Shown here one piece after another: positions 46,205 to 58,400 of a DNA stretch of 64,000 nucleotides. The notes beneath the pieces are model-generated. The model saw nothing but the letters and a program-made list of their open reading frames with translations, was not told where the DNA came from and did not search any database. The position numbers and the translations under genes are program-made. Every line of letters begins with the position of its first letter. Position 1 is the first letter of the stretch. The stretch is from Symbiodinium natans (taxonomy: Eukaryota; Sar; Dinophyceae; Suessiales; Symbiodiniaceae), in NCBI GenBank assembly GCA_905221605.1, contig CAJNDS010002485.1, positions 82,001 through 146,000 of the forward strand, in the 5' to 3' direction.

Positions 46205-47265
46205 ATCAACTGCGCATGAGGCCCTGGATGAAGGACGCGCTACGTGACATCGAAGAGGCTGCCGCTCCATTGACATGAGATTATGCTTTCTGGTCCGCTG
46301 TCCAGCAAGGGCCAAGCGTTTTCTGCGAGGCTTGTTTGAGTGACATGAAGCGACTTCGTCGAAGTAGACAAGCTCAAGCAGCTGGAAGCTTAGACATGAC
46401 GAAACCTCAGCGGCCCGCCGTGACTGTTAGCCAAGTTTAAACAGGAATGAAAAAGAACCACTGGGCCTAACGTGTGCACTGTGGTTGGCTTCAAGTTTCA
46501 CACTGCAGGCCTCTTCCGCAACTTCCGAGAATCAAGGCAGCAAAGACTCCGATCCAGAGGCAGCCGCACATGTCGTTATTTATCAGACACGTGCTGGAGA
46601 TTCTCGCAAACGTAAGAATTCGCTTGTTCTGATTTTTACACACACGAGGACGCCCATAAGCAGACAGAAGCGAATCTACCTGGCGATGGATCTGCTCTAC
46701 AGATGCTAGCCCACAATGTATTGTTTTTTTGTTGTAAATTCATTTTCTTTTTGTTTGACATGATGAACAGCTAGACGTGAGGCCCTGGATGATACCTATG
46801 CTGCATCGCGTAGAGCAGGCTGGAAGTAGAATGAGACCAGCTGGCGTTTCCTATGAATGGCTTAGCAGTGACCTATATTGCAGTATGTGAGGCCGTCCTA
46901 AATGAGGTAAAGACATCTCATGGAGAGGCGGCTGGAAGCTTAGGGAAGCGGCTGTAAGCTTTGGCAAACTGATTTCTTTGGTTAGCTTCACGCGTTGAGA
47001 CTGGAGGACTCTTGCAGAGATGATGTCCATCAGCCCCAGATTCCAGGCCGCAAAGAACTTGAGCCACAGGCGGGCACGCGCGTCAAAAATAATTTTTCAC
47101 ACATATACTATTTCACATTGTTTTCTTTTAACAGCAGGTGAAGACTCGTGGAAAGTACAAGATTCCGCGTGATTTTGATGTCGTGCCTTTCCTAGAGATC
47201 CCGGGATGCTTCATTTTCGATGATGCAAACCTCAAATTCTCCACGCAACATTCCTCGAGGTTAAT
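46205..47265 (+). CDS. Further exon-like segments, same unidentified locus or a second one
   Basis: Protein-like stretches include about 46310-46438 (CEACLSDMKRLRRSRQAQAA with a CxxC, ending at a stop) and about 47134-47265 (VKTRGKYKIPRDFDVVPFLE, then IPGCFIFDDANLKF). The phrase RPWM is encoded twice, at about 46216 and 46780, each followed by a similar short helix-like sequence, which hints at a duplicated exon. A continuous model could not be built. It may be the 3 prime part of the locus at 45136. Confidence 0.3.
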
Positions 47266-47454
47266 ATGGTGCATTTGATGCTCGCGGATGCTCGCCATGC
47301 TCACGCATGCTCACGCAAGTAAGAGCTAAAGCCAACGATTGCTGTACAGTGGAATTCGCTTGGCATAGCGGCCTGCAAGGTGCTTTTTTCTAGACTGCGA
47401 GAAAAAAAAGAAAGACATTTCAAAACTGCGAGAAAAAAAAGAAAGACATACGGT

Positions 47455-47590
47455 TTAGTGTTCAGGGCTATAGGGTTTAGAGTTTAGAGTTTAGAGTTTA
47501 GAGTTTAGAGTTTAGAGTTTAGGGTTTAGGGTTTAGGGTTTAGGGTTTAGGGTTTAGGGTTTACGGATTTTAGGGTTTAGGATTTATAGG
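47455..47590 (+). repeat. Isolated interstitial telomere array in the genic half
   Basis: About seven TTTAGAG units are followed by about six TTTAGGG units. It lies about 15 kb from the telomere-repeat block and about 210 bp upstream of the next gene. Two diverged copies of GAAAAAAAAGAAAGACAT-type sequence directly precede it. Confidence 0.9.
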
Positions 47591-47802
47591 ATATATTCAG
47601 AGACTGCAAAAAAACACACATATGCAGAGAGAGAGTTTAAGAGTAGAGCGAGACAGATAAGGAAGGTAGGTATGCAGGCCATGCATGCAGGGTTCCACGC
47701 GACAAAAAACATTTACCCCGCAGGCCCCGGCCCTCCAAAAGAAGAAGTTCAAGGAAGGACCCCCGCGGTTGCAGATTCCGCTGTTGATTTTTATGGCCCA
47801 AG

Positions 47803-50722
47803 ATGAAGCAGGCACCGGTGCGACCGGTGATCAAAGTTGCCGTGAAAGAAGAGAAGGGGGCAGCCGGCGCAGCCGCACCCAAGGAGAAGAAACCGTCCAG
47901 ATCTGGCAAATCCGGCTGGCAGGCCTGGAAAGAGAAACGCCAGATCAGAGATAACCTGGAGGAGTCCAAGAAAGACCGAGAACTGGTGTTGCTACGGGTC
48001 AAGCTTGAAGCTGCTGAAGATCGGGAGCGAGATTTTTCATCGGGCTCAGCCGACCCGCTGCCGCTGGCAGCACCCGTGGGGCCAGTTGAGGCCGCAGAGC
48101 CAGAGCCGACCTTTGCAGACCAGGCCACTCAGGCAACTTCTGCGGTCCAGGATCAAGATACACAAACGCCAGATTGGCGATATCCTGCCTCGTACCTGAG
48201 TGGCTTGCGGGTTATCAAAGCCAGGCCGCACTACATCAACGGGTCGCCGCCCAGGGATGCCCCTAGCCCGCACCCCTTTGCCCGCCAGAACCGCAATCGT
48301 GCAGAGTCCTTGTCTCCCAGCGCTCGGCCACGGAGGAGTTCAAGCTCAAGGTGGGACCGAAGTGCAAGCTGTTCGATCTACTGATTCGTTCCCACCAAAA
48401 AAAGCTTGGATCACATGCCGAATCTTGCAGGTGATCCATGGCTGCTGGACGCAGGGCTGATGCAGAAAGCAGGAGGTGCGACACCCCCCCAATTGTTCTC
48501 CAGCTTGTCATTCTTGCGGGCAGACAGCACTGCAGGTATGTTCGCCGTTAACGCTCTGTGTTTTTCTGCTCACACAGTGCACTTTTTAGCTGGTGCCATG
48601 AAGTCGAAACGTCTTGTGAAGAAAAAACCCCCAAAGCGGGAAAGACCGGTCTTCAGACCTACTGTTACCAGCCCTGGCCGAATCCCGTTTACGGCTACTG
48701 CACCGCTGCCACGATGTTTCGCTGAATTGTCCCCTGGCGCATCTTTACATTTTGGTGTGACAGAGCATTACACTGCCCAAACCCCATCAACAAGTCTTAA
48801 GGTTGAATGTGTTTGCAGCTTCGGAGGTGATTGTTTTGGGTTGAGCGCTTCTGGCAGTCTATGCTGTCAAGTCCTTTCGGAATCCCGCTTTGGTGGTTTG
48901 TTATCTTGATGCCGCAGGTCCTTTAAATGTTTGTTTTGTGTAGGGCTTGGGCGCAACACGCGGTCTTGGTGACTTCACTTTTGGACATCCCTAACACTTT
49001 CCAAAAAACCTTTGCCCAGGCTTGAGATCCTGATCTTGGCTGGACTCCCCTACTCCGTCTTGCACGTCTGCGAGAAAGTCATGCAGCAGATGACCCGACC
49101 AGATGTCGAAGCTTGTGCGCAGCTGGTGTCTCATGAGGGGGTGCAGCGCAGTGTTGTTTTGAGCTTGGGCAAATCTTAGGGGCTGCACTGTGTGGAGAAG
49201 TTCGCAGGAGTGAAAACGATCACTTCAGCTTTCAGGCACCTTACTTGTGTGTGTGTGTGCGTGTGTTTGCGTGTGTTTGTGTGTGTTTGTTGGCAGGAAA
49301 TAGAGTTGAGATATGTGCTGCCACCGGCAGTCCAGGAGTATGGGAGCAGCATCTGCGTCGTTTGAAGTACAAGATGCTGTGGAACAAGATATCCTAACGG
49401 GTATTGGATTCTGCTTCGGACTGGCCCTGACGCTGAGACTTTTCAAGTATGCTCCTTGGTTGCATACCATATATGCATGAGCTGGTTATTCTTCTTGAGT
49501 GTGCGATCTGGCTACATTGCACCGCAAGGCTGGCTTGAACTGGGAAGCCCCGGTCTGCAGCAGTTGGGTATGGATAAACAGGCCCATGTTTGTAGCACTG
49601 TGTTTGCTGCCTCCAAGACCACATGTGCTGTTTGCAGGGGATCCTCGCGACGATCACGGGCCGAGCCGTTGGGAGATACTTCTCTCTTGGGTGTGAAATC
49701 TGCGAGACTTTGCTGCAAGTATATACGTATGAGTGCTCTGCGCATGACGGGTGCCATGAGTCGAGTCTTTGGCAAGTGCTTACTAGTGCTTACATGTGCT
49801 CCAGCTGCTTCAAGCTCTCGAGCTTGCTGGTCCGTTTGGTTTTGGGTCCGATGTCCGTCGACGGGGAATCGGAGGCATGTGCCCAGCATTTGCTGGGATT
49901 GAAGGAGCTCGGCCAAGATATTGCTGAGGCAATGCCATCCGACTTGGAGGCACGAGTCTGCACGGCTCTAGGTGAAGAGCAGCGACGTGAACTTATTGAT
50001 CCGCTGCAGACGAAGAACCCGGAGTGTGATGTGAAACTTTACTAAATCACCAGAGCTTTCTTGAAGTATGTGTAGTTTCAATGGTTGCTGCTCGCAGAAT
50101 GTCTGTTTCTGTTGCTTCCCTTAAATTGCCCGCAGATCCTCAGGAAGGCAAACCACTGGCTTCTTCGGGCCCTGCTACAGTTCCCTGAGTTTCAACACCG
50201 AGCTCCCTCACCCACCGAAGCCCAAGTTCTCTTGGAGAGTCTGAACGAGCAAAAGAAGGTGTGGCTAGAAATGGACAGAGATTGTTTGTCTATATGACTC
50301 ACTCCTTGCTGCTCTACACAGATGTATATATATATATATATATATATAAAGCAGCAATGAGTGAGTCATTTCGACAAACCATCTCTGTGCATTCTACCCT
50401 GTTCCCCATAACGTGTGCAGGGACTGGCCATTCGACACATTGAGAATGGCAACGCTACTCCTGCTACGTGGCTGCAATAAAGAGCTCACGATTTCAGCTT
50501 GTGTGTTACATTGTTGTGCTGGGTTTTGTTTTCGTTTGGAATGCGCGGCATAGTTTTATTAAGGCTGCCGAGATGGACTATGAAGCCCAGGGCTATCGGC
50601 TACGGAAACTTTGGAGCCGAATGCGAAAGATTTGGTCGAACTCCCGCAGCTCCTCGAGGTCCCCCCTGATTCAGGAGTTAAAGGACCTGATGAAGCCTGC
50701 AGCTTCTTGCTTGGATACTTGA
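47803..50722 (+). CDS. Multi-exon gene of unknown function
   Basis: The ATG at 47803 opens a Lys/Ala-rich frame (MKQAPVRPVIKVAVKEEKG). It is followed by a charged, coiled-coil-like stretch with ESKKDRELVLLRVKLEAAED at about residues 53-72. Further exon-like segments in changing frames are: about 48310-48395 (EEFKLKVGPKCKLFDLLIRS), 49020-49180 (ILILAGLPYSVLHVCEKVMQ), 49296-49395 (VEICAATGSPGVWEQHLRRL), about 49785-50044 (EACAQHLLGLKELGQDIAEA), about 50135-50280 (ANHWLLRALLQFPEF) and 50560-50722 (MDYEAQGYRLRKLWSRMRKI), ending at TGA. Introns between them contain microsatellites (GT repeats near 49245-49290, TA repeats near 50322-50350). No known domain was recognised. Partial intron retention or decay cannot be excluded. 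Confidence 0.5.
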
Positions 50723-50984
50723 CCTCCCACTAGATACCCCCCCACTAGCCCCAGTCGCGGAATTGTTATATGTAGATGCCTCGTGTGCCAGGTGCCCGTT
50801 GCCCCACTTGTTTTTGTCCCATGGTTGTGGCCTTTGGAATCGAGGAGGGTTTGGAATCTTCTGGGGCTTGTTTTGTTTTAGAATTGCAAGGATGGTTGTA
50901 AATGGTACGTCAACGTGAATGCAGTGTGAGGAGGGATGTGTTGTGTGAGTCAAATGCAAGGAGAGGTCCAGATCTTTGAAGACC

Positions 50985-51461
50985 ATGAAAAGAAAAGGGA
51001 TTTTGGTTCGATCATCTAAGGTCAAAACCAGGAGGGATTCACTGGCCAGCACGGAGCCAGGACACGGCGAGGCCGAGGAGGCTGAGCATGCAGAGAACGT
51101 GGCGGTAGATCCGCCCCTATACATGAGTGGCTCGGGCAGTGAAGGTGAGGGAGATTGGCTTGCAGCCACACCCCCAGGCATCAGTAGCATGCCGGACATT
51201 GACAAAGAAGGTGGAGGAGATCGGACGCCGCCTCCCCTCGATGGTTCGGACAGCAATAGTGGTAGTGAATGCTCCGCTTTCGACTCGAGCGACATTTCCA
51301 GTGGGTCCACAGAGGATCGGCCTGCGCGTGCCCCTGCCAGCCCTGCGGGATCCGCCGCAGACACCGAGGATGCATGGATCGCAATGCAGCTGCAGCAGCT
51401 GAAGGACTTACCGTTCGACGTGGATGCCTCACCGGTGGCGTTTGATGTCGAAACACTATAG
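50985..51461 (+). CDS. Acidic Ser/Glu/Asp-rich protein frame
   Basis: From the ATG at 50985 an uninterrupted frame of about 158 codons begins with a basic segment (MKRKGILVRSSKVKTRRDSL). It continues as a low-complexity acidic part rich in Gly, Ser, Glu and Asp (GSGSEGEGDWLAATPP, then GSDSNSGSECSAFDSSD) and ends in AFDVETL and a stop. The composition suggests an intrinsically disordered protein or the N-terminal exon of the gene that follows. No domain was recognised. An alternative is that splicing leaves this exon before the stop and joins it to segments after 51524. Confidence 0.5.
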   Translation: MKRKGILVRSSKVKTRRDSLASTEPGHGEAEEAEHAENVAVDPPLYMSGSGSEGEGDWLAATPPGISSMPDIDKEGGGDRTPPPLDGSDSNSGSECSAFDSSDISSGSTEDRPARAPASPAGSAADTEDAWIAMQLQQLKDLPFDVDASPVAFDVETL

Positions 51462-51523
51462 AGCTTGGCGTGTTCTTTCTGTGGTTACAGTGTTGTTCCA
51501 GGGCTGTAGGAGTGTGACACTGC

Positions 51524-53650
51524 ATGTGTGAGGAGGCCCCGGGTCGACGACTGATGCCTCATGTGTCTGTCGACAGCGATGAGACTTTGATCCTCGGGCA
51601 TGGGGATCCCAGGAACCGTGAGCAGCTGGCAGCACTTTTGCCAGATATGGTGGAAGGTTTCAATGAAAGGATGTCAGCGCTGATGCAAAGCCCGGGGGAG
51701 ATCCCAATCCCAGAAGGCAAGCTTTAGGTCGATTCATGTTATGGTTGCACAACCAAAAACATGTCGTTGCCAGAATGCATGTGCTTGGCGCTATAGGCCC
51801 CGAGCGAAAGAAAACCAAGAAGGAAGGAAGCTCTGCTGCCAAAAAAAAGGCAAGCAAGAGAAATCGCAAGATGCATCGGAAGAAGGACATGAAGGACAAG
51901 GAAGGAAGCAAGCACGAGGACGAGAAGGAATTGTCGCACGGAGAAAAGGAGCTTGAGGAAGGCAGTGAGGAGCCGAAAAGCCCAGTCCCTGACCTCAAGC
52001 GCAAGGGTTTCTTGGCTGAAATATATTTGCATCCTCAGACGTATAAATACAAAATGTATATGGACAGCTTTACCCAGAATCATAGACATTGGCATCAAAG
52101 GTGCCTTTGAGTTGGAGGATGAGGATGCGCCCGTGCTGGACAGTGCCCAAGCATGCTGCCCCAAGGAGCTACCGAGCGACGTTCTGGAATCGTTCGACGA
52201 GGCCTATCGTGCAAATGTGCGAAGGCTCCCGTACGTGCTGCAGCCAGACAGTGTGCATCATGGAAAGCACTCCTTCACGAAGAGCCTTGGCACTGATGTG
52301 TTGGTAGCTTCTACATGCAAGTTGTGTTCTGCTATGGACTATGGAGCACATGTGATGACAACGAAAAGCGCTGCATGAGGACTTTGAAGGACTCCCATGA
52401 CAAGATCCACAGAGTGGAGGTGTTGCTCCGACAGCAAGCCTTCAAGCCCAAGACAGATGGTGTTAAGGCGTCCTCGAGCCTCAGGCAGCACTTAAGTGTG
52501 AAGCTGCAGGCTGCAGTGACCGATTTTGGAGCAATATATTTAAGTTCACCTGTTGTTTGGCGAGGATTTCGTGGAAGAACCAGCCCATGCATGAAGCGTT
52601 TGCAAAGCTCATGCTGCATCTCGACAAGACGGGGGCCAAGTGCCGCGAGCAAGAGCGCGAACCTCACCAGGATTCCCCTGCCGAGTGAAGCAGCAGCCGA
52701 AGCCACATTGATGGCTCGGAGTTTTTACAGGGAATTTTGTGTAGGCCAAACCCTAGCTCGGCAGCCGCAACTTGCAGGCTGAAGCATGCTGCGCTTTAGG
52801 AAGCATGTCTTGGAACATGCGACGAAATCTTAGAAGTTGTGCGATAGTCTCGGATCGCTGGAGCTTTCAATGTCTCAAGCTCGAAAAAGCATGAGTGAGT
52901 TTGATGCGAGCTCTACAGAACCATCGTTTGTTCTGGGTTCTATTTGGTGCTTCTTTTGCAAGCACATCTCAGGAACCTGATGGTGGGGCGAGTATGCTTC
53001 TACCTCCACATCCTCCTGGAACTCGGTATACCATGGTGCTTAGAGCAACCGGCCTCCTCCCTTCTGGAAACCCACCCGATGTTCGTTTATCTGGCCAGCA
53101 AGTATCGCATCTTCAAGGCAACATGAAAGCACTGAAGTATGCCACTGGCTTGTCTGTGTTTGCATGGAAAGTGTAGGTAAGCGAAACAAAGAGAGTGGTG
53201 TTGAAAATCTTGAGAGATTTTCCTAAGAGGGAGAGGGAGAGGGAGAGGGAGAGGGGGAGGGGGAGGGAGAGAGGGAGAGGGAGAGGGAGAGGGAGAGAGA
53301 GGGAAGGGAGTCCCTGTCTGTCTGTGTGTGTGTGTGTGTCTGTGTTTGCTGCCGGGTTCAATGAGCTGTGAGGTATTTATGTGGATGGGTTCATACGGCG
53401 CGTCTTGTCTGGACCTTACCTTCTTGCACGGCAAGATATCCACGCAGGCTGTGGAGCCAAGAGCTGATCACAGAGTTTTCATTCACCGGAGGCCCGAAAC
53501 CAAGTCTCATATACAGCAACTACAAGTTCATCAGCGAGTTGTACCTCCCGCTTCCGCAGGGCAAGCAATGGTCTGATGAGATAGTCACCAGGTATCCTGC
53601 AGTAACATTAAGTCTGCCGTTCAAGCCTAAACCCCAAACCCTAAACGTCT
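51524..53650 (+). CDS. Multi-exon gene region, lysine-rich N-terminal part, unknown function
   Basis: Exon-like segments, all plus strand: 51545-51727 (EQLAALLPDMVEGFNERMSA); 51736 to about 52015, strongly Lys/Glu-rich (KKKASKRNRKMHRKKDMKDK); about 52081-52375 (IKGAFELEDEDAPVLDSAQ, LPYVLQPDSVHHGKHSFTKS); 52378-52560 (HDKIHRVEVLLRQQAFKPKT); about 52585-52690 (NQPMHEAFAKLMLHLDKTGA); about 52935-53125 (FYLHILLELGIPWCLEQPAS); and 53365-53600 (VFMWMGSYGASCL, IYSNYKFISELYLPLPQGKQ). The last two recall a dinoflagellate protein type in which a position-specific ENP-like motif is followed by a MWMGSYGA-like motif, but I cannot name it. Frame shifts at each junction demand introns; one spans about 53170-53365 and carries a purine minisatellite. 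Confidence 0.42.
53222..53342. repeat. Purine minisatellite GGGAGA followed by GT repeat
   Basis: About sixteen GAGAGG/GGGAGA units are followed by a short TCTG and GTGT run. It lies between two exon-like segments and is therefore probably intronic. Confidence 0.88.
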
Positions 53651-53819
53651 GAGTGTGAACGATTAAACCTGCTGAGCCAAGGAAAAAAACAACAACGGGC
53701 GACGAGAAGGTCTATGGTGGATCCGAGATGAAAGTCTCACAACATTATCCTTCCCGATTCGGATTAGCTGTCTGTGAGATGTACATGCGTCACCAGGACA
53801 GGAAACGAGCGACTTAGGG

Positions 53820-54150
53820 TCTTGCATTGCGAAACAAATCCGAAAACGAAACTTGTGCTTTGCGCAGCAGCAAGCTGATCAGGAAGAGATTCTGGCAACC
53901 GTGGAAGCCAGGAAGTGTTCTGGAAGCATGGGCAATTTTAGACCGCGTTGCGTTTTACATCGTGTTTTTTTGCCGTGTGCAACAAAGGCAAGAGCTCCGA
54001 GCCCATGGACCGCGAAAACAGATGCGCGTGTCTGGCCTGCACTTAAAGAAGACAGCCAGGTTCAAACTTAAGATCCAGGATATAGGGGAGTTGTACGTGT
54101 GCTTCGTTATTGCAGTGTCAATCAAATTTGGAGGTTTAATTGGGTGTGGA
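53820..54150 (+). CDS. Exon-like segment, uncertain
   Basis: Two overlapping plus-strand frames are open. One reads MCFAQQQADQEEILATVEAR and, further on, WTAKTDARVWPALKEDSQ; the other is Arg/Trp-rich. The first has the more protein-like composition. It may be the last exon of the preceding gene region or a fragment of another gene. Confidence 0.25.
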
Positions 54151-54204
54151 TGATCGAATCTCTGTGTGAATCAAAGGTGATTCCGGGCTTTATAGACCCG
54201 GGCA

Positions 54205-54472
54205 TTAAGAACAAATATATATATATATATATACATATATATACTTATATATATGTATATGCTTCTTTATATATATATATATATAAAGAACCTATATATA
54301 TATACTTAAGAAATATATATATATATATATACATAAATATATACATATAAAGATATGTATTTATATATGTATATATATATATATATAGATATATTTATTT
54401 ATATTGATTTATATGTGTATCTATATATATCTGTCAATACGTATATATATATATATATATATATACGTACTT
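54205..54472. repeat. TA-rich microsatellite
   Basis: Long runs of TATATA interrupted by short motifs (CTTATATA, ATTTATA). The imperfect palindromic arrangement could fold into several hairpins. Non-coding. Confidence 0.9.
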
Positions 54473-54477
54473 AACTG

Positions 54478-54722
54478 TGAGTTTATCGGGGTTTATCGCG
54501 TTTATCGGGTTTATCGCGTGTCGAGGTGTGTCTTTTTTCGTGGGTTTATCGCGTTTATCGGGTTTATCGCGTGTCGAGGTGCCGGTTTTTATCGGGTTTA
54601 TCGCATTTATCGGGTTTATCGCGGGTCGGTTTATCGCATTTATCGGGTTTATCGGGTTTATCGCGTCCCCGGTGTCGGGCTTATCGGGCTTATCGGGTTT
54701 GCCGCGTTTATCGCAGGGATTG
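54478..54722 (+). repeat. TTTATCGGG/TTTATCGCG minisatellite
   Basis: About twenty nine-base units of GTTTATCGC, GTTTATCGG and GCTTATCGG are arranged in a partly duplicated order (units of about 60 bp repeat near 54480 and 54540). It reads as Gly-Leu-Ser repeats in one frame, an artefact. It is matched by inverted copies at 55018-55085. Confidence 0.9.
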
Positions 54723-55017
54723 TTTTTCTTTAAGCTTCGGGTCGCTATTCTTGTGTGGACGTATCATTTGCTTGCAAGCCCAGGACCCTGGCTGGACTCG
54801 CTCTGCCGGGCTGAGACAAGCTATTGCAGCGCTGGTCTGAATTACCTTTAGCAGGCTCCTGGTGCACTGCCATACATGCCTCGAGTTCTGGCTATAGCCT
54901 GCTGGGTGTGTTGGTGTTTTGGTGCGGTTCTTTCTCGTTTTTTTTTGTTTTTTTTTCAATTTTTTCAATTTTTTAATTTTTTTTTTAGATTTTTCAAGTT
55001 TTTTTTTAAAAAAGCAA

Positions 55018-55085
55018 AACCCGATAAACCGATAAAAAAGCGAGAAATCCGCGAGAAAAGCCGATAAAGTTTATCGGTTTATTGG
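55018..55085 (-). repeat. Inverted copies of the TTTATCGG unit
   Basis: CCGATAAACCGATAAA and AAAGCCGATAAAG (minus-strand form) are followed by TTTATCGGTTTATTGG (plus-strand form) after a T-rich tract (54940-55015). Together with the array at 54478-54722 this makes an inverted-repeat pair with about 300 bases between the arms. Confidence 0.75.
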
Positions 55086-55444
55086 ATCTCCACAAATTTA
55101 CAAGTTTTTTTCAAAAAAGCACGGGCCTCAACCAGAAAAAAAGCAATAAGGAACCGATACTTCCAAGAAATCTGCGAGTGCTGCCAGGAGACGGCATGCA
55201 TGCATGTTTCAGTGCCTACAAGGCAAGCTGTTGGTGCACAGGAGCCTTCAATTCGAGATGATGCTGTGTGTTTCTGTGTGGTTTGCACACACACATTGCA
55301 GCCCGAGTTAGAAAATCGGTGCTCTTCGTGCATAAGGGAGGATCATGTCGCATGCCCCAGATATTGGTTTGCTTTTACATCTTGGACACGTCAGCATTTT
55401 CCTGATCGAAGTTTGTGTGTGTGTGCTGTTGCAGTGCACCGGCA

Positions 55445-58400
55445 ATGGCCTCGGAGGATGCCTCCCGGCCACCCAAGAAACGTGTGATGGGTAAGACGCC
55501 AAACGAAGAGGCTCTGAGGAGCCCAGTGAAGCAGAAGAGGCCCCGAGGCAGCCCGGTGAAGAAGAAATGGCCCGTGAATGCTGCCAAGCTGAAGAAGCTT
55601 GCCAAGCAGAGAGAAAAGAATCAATCACCGAAGCATCGGCCGACTACTTGCTCGACCCCGGAGCCAGTCCTGAAGAAGAACCACGATGGTGAAGAAAAGA
55701 AAGGAGCCGGGGCCAACCCAAAGGTTACTTTCAAGGACAAGGACGACGTCGTTTTTTGCACCCCTCCCAGAAGGAAGAAGCGATCAGCTGGCAGCCCCGC
55801 GGGCAGCCCGGCAATGTCGCTCGACAAGGCCGAGGCGATTTTAAGTGGTATGAAGTGCAGCAAGAAGAAGCCTGCAGTTCCGGAATCTTCTTCGGAGCCG
55901 GAGGCCATCGTTTTGTTATTGTGGCTCTTGACACGTTTGCTTCAATCATCTTTGTTGTGAACCATTATAATTGTGGCTCCCGTATATGTCTCTGACTGCA
56001 GGAAGCCGACGCCGAAAGTTCTGACTCCGACGCCCCGACCGAGAATCAGAAGGCAGTCTCTGCAGGCGAAGAAGCTGCAGACGAAGAAGCTGCAGACGAA
56101 GAAGCCGCAGACGAAGAAACCGCAGGCGAAGAAACCGCAGGCGAAGAAACCGCAGACGAAGAAGCCTCCGAAGTAGAAGAAGCCTCCGAAGTAGAAGAAG
56201 CCACAGAGGGAAACGAGAAGCCAGAGCAAGAGGGAAGTGAGAGCGCAGACGAAGAGGACGAGGAACAGTGCGAGGCAGAGGACGAAGACGAAGACGAAGA
56301 TGACGAGCAGGCCGAAGAGGAGCTGAGTCATGATGGCTCAAAGGATAGTGACGATGATGACGAGGATGCGGGTGCCTCGAGCTCTGAAAAGGAGGCAAGC
56401 AGCCCGAAGACCACAAGTAACAAGGACAGCAGCCGAAGCAAGCCCGAGAAGAAGGATGGCAAAGCAGCAAAGACCCAAAAGGATGAGAAGCCGGAGAAGC
56501 AGCAGTCAAGCAAGAAGAAGCCAGCTGACGAGCCCGACTCCAGCAACACGGAAAATGGAAAGCAAAAGAAGAAAGGCACGAAGGACGACGATGACCAGCA
56601 CGGAACAAGCACGAGGAAGCAGAAGCCCGACACCGCGCCGGTTGAGAAGCAGGCAGACAACAACCGCAAGCAGGCAAAGGAAGAGGAGAAGAGGAAGCAG
56701 AAGCCCAACAGCACGTCGGTTGAGAAGCAGGAAGACAAGAGCCGGCGGCAGGCAAAGGAAGAGGAGAATAAGAGGAAGCAGAAGCCCAACAGCACGCCGG
56801 TTGAGACGGAGGCAGACAACAACCGCAAGCAGGCAGAGGAGGAGAAGAGGAAGCAGGAGCTCAACAGCACGCCGGTTGAGAAGGAGGCAGACAACCGCAA
56901 GCAGGCAAAGGAGGAGGAGAAGAGGAAGCAGAAGCCCAACAGCACGCCGGTTGAGAAGGAGGCAGACGATCCCCAGAAGGAAAAGGACAAGAAGAAGAAG
57001 AAGCGCAAACGTGACGGAAGTCGGCGTGAACCCAGCCAGCCAAGCAAGCCACCAGCGGCTGTCGAGGAGGTTAAACCCGGCAAGGACAAGAAGAAGACGC
57101 CAGAGGCCTCAAAGTTGCACGATGCCGAGAAAGGCTTACCCGTCAACAGCAACACCCATCACAAGGAGTACCTACGCTACGGACGTTGGTTGAAGAACAA
57201 AAAACGATTCCCTCAAGCCCTCGCAACGCGCATTCAAGACGAAGACAGCCGCATGAAACTGTTTGCTGACTATGTGGAGGCAGGAGGCGATGTGAATCAA
57301 ATCTTGTTCAAGCATGAGCAGAAACTGAAGGAGCAGCAGAGAAGCAGCATCAAGTACGGATTTCGATCCGAAAAATGGATTCGCGAAACTCACGGGGATG
57401 CTAAAGCGGTGAACATCATGAAACGCAAGGTCGACCAGGGCTTGAAGCACGGACAAAACATAGCAGACCCCTATCCTGTTTTTGTGTAATACCCTCGTGT
57501 TCGTCCTGTTTTTGTGTAATACCCTCATGCTCGAACCTTCCTGCGTGCTGGATAATTAAGGACAGTCGCTGATCCTGAAGCACCAGACACGGATTTGCTG
57601 TACTTTGTGTTCATCGAAATAAACATCGACGATATCCGGGAGCTCCAAAAGATCACGAAACTGGAAGTGCAGGGTTCGATAGACGAAGCGACGCTCAAGG
57701 CCTTTACAGAGGCCGAGAGTAAAACAAAAAACATCGACAAACATTTCCATGCCATCATGTGTACACTAGTAAAGAATGAATGATTGGCTGTGATGAGGCC
57801 GGTGGTGTGTTGGATCCCAGCAAGCACCAGCTCAACTTGGGTGGCGGGGCTACAGCGCAGGGCATGGCCAACGCTTTGAGGTTGACCGGCGGGCTTAGTG
57901 CTTGCTCAAAGAAGAAGCCCAAGACGAAAGGAAAGGCGAGCCAGGATGGTAAGAGCAAAGCCAAGGAGGTAGGACACGAAGATAATGCCACATACACCTT
58001 GATGACTTTACGGCTTCGTTTCTATGTTTCTTTGGCAGGTGGTGCCGGACAGCCCGCTGAGCCTGGCGAAGACCTTGCTGACCTCTGTGCTCAGGGACAA
58101 GAATGCTTGCAGGTGCTTTCTGCTGCGTGTCATGTTGTTGTTCGTTGGAAGTAAATTGTCGTTTGTTTGCCCCGACTCTTGTTTGCTTGAAGGGATCACG
58201 CTTTCAAGCTGAAGCCCTTGAACCTTTCATCGGCGTTGATCGATCAGCTGCTGGCTTTGGAGAAGATTCTCTCAAAAAAGGCAACGTGGCTTGCATTACA
58301 CAATCAATACATGTCGCCGTGTTCCGTTGCATTTTCTTGCAAACGATTCACATTGCCAGGCCAGCAAGCTTCAGGACCTCATCTCGGCCAGCAAGACCAA

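Noticed and set aside
54404..54851. Gly-Leu-Ser-Gly-Leu repeat frames.
   Set aside because: Translation of the TTTATCGGG minisatellite.
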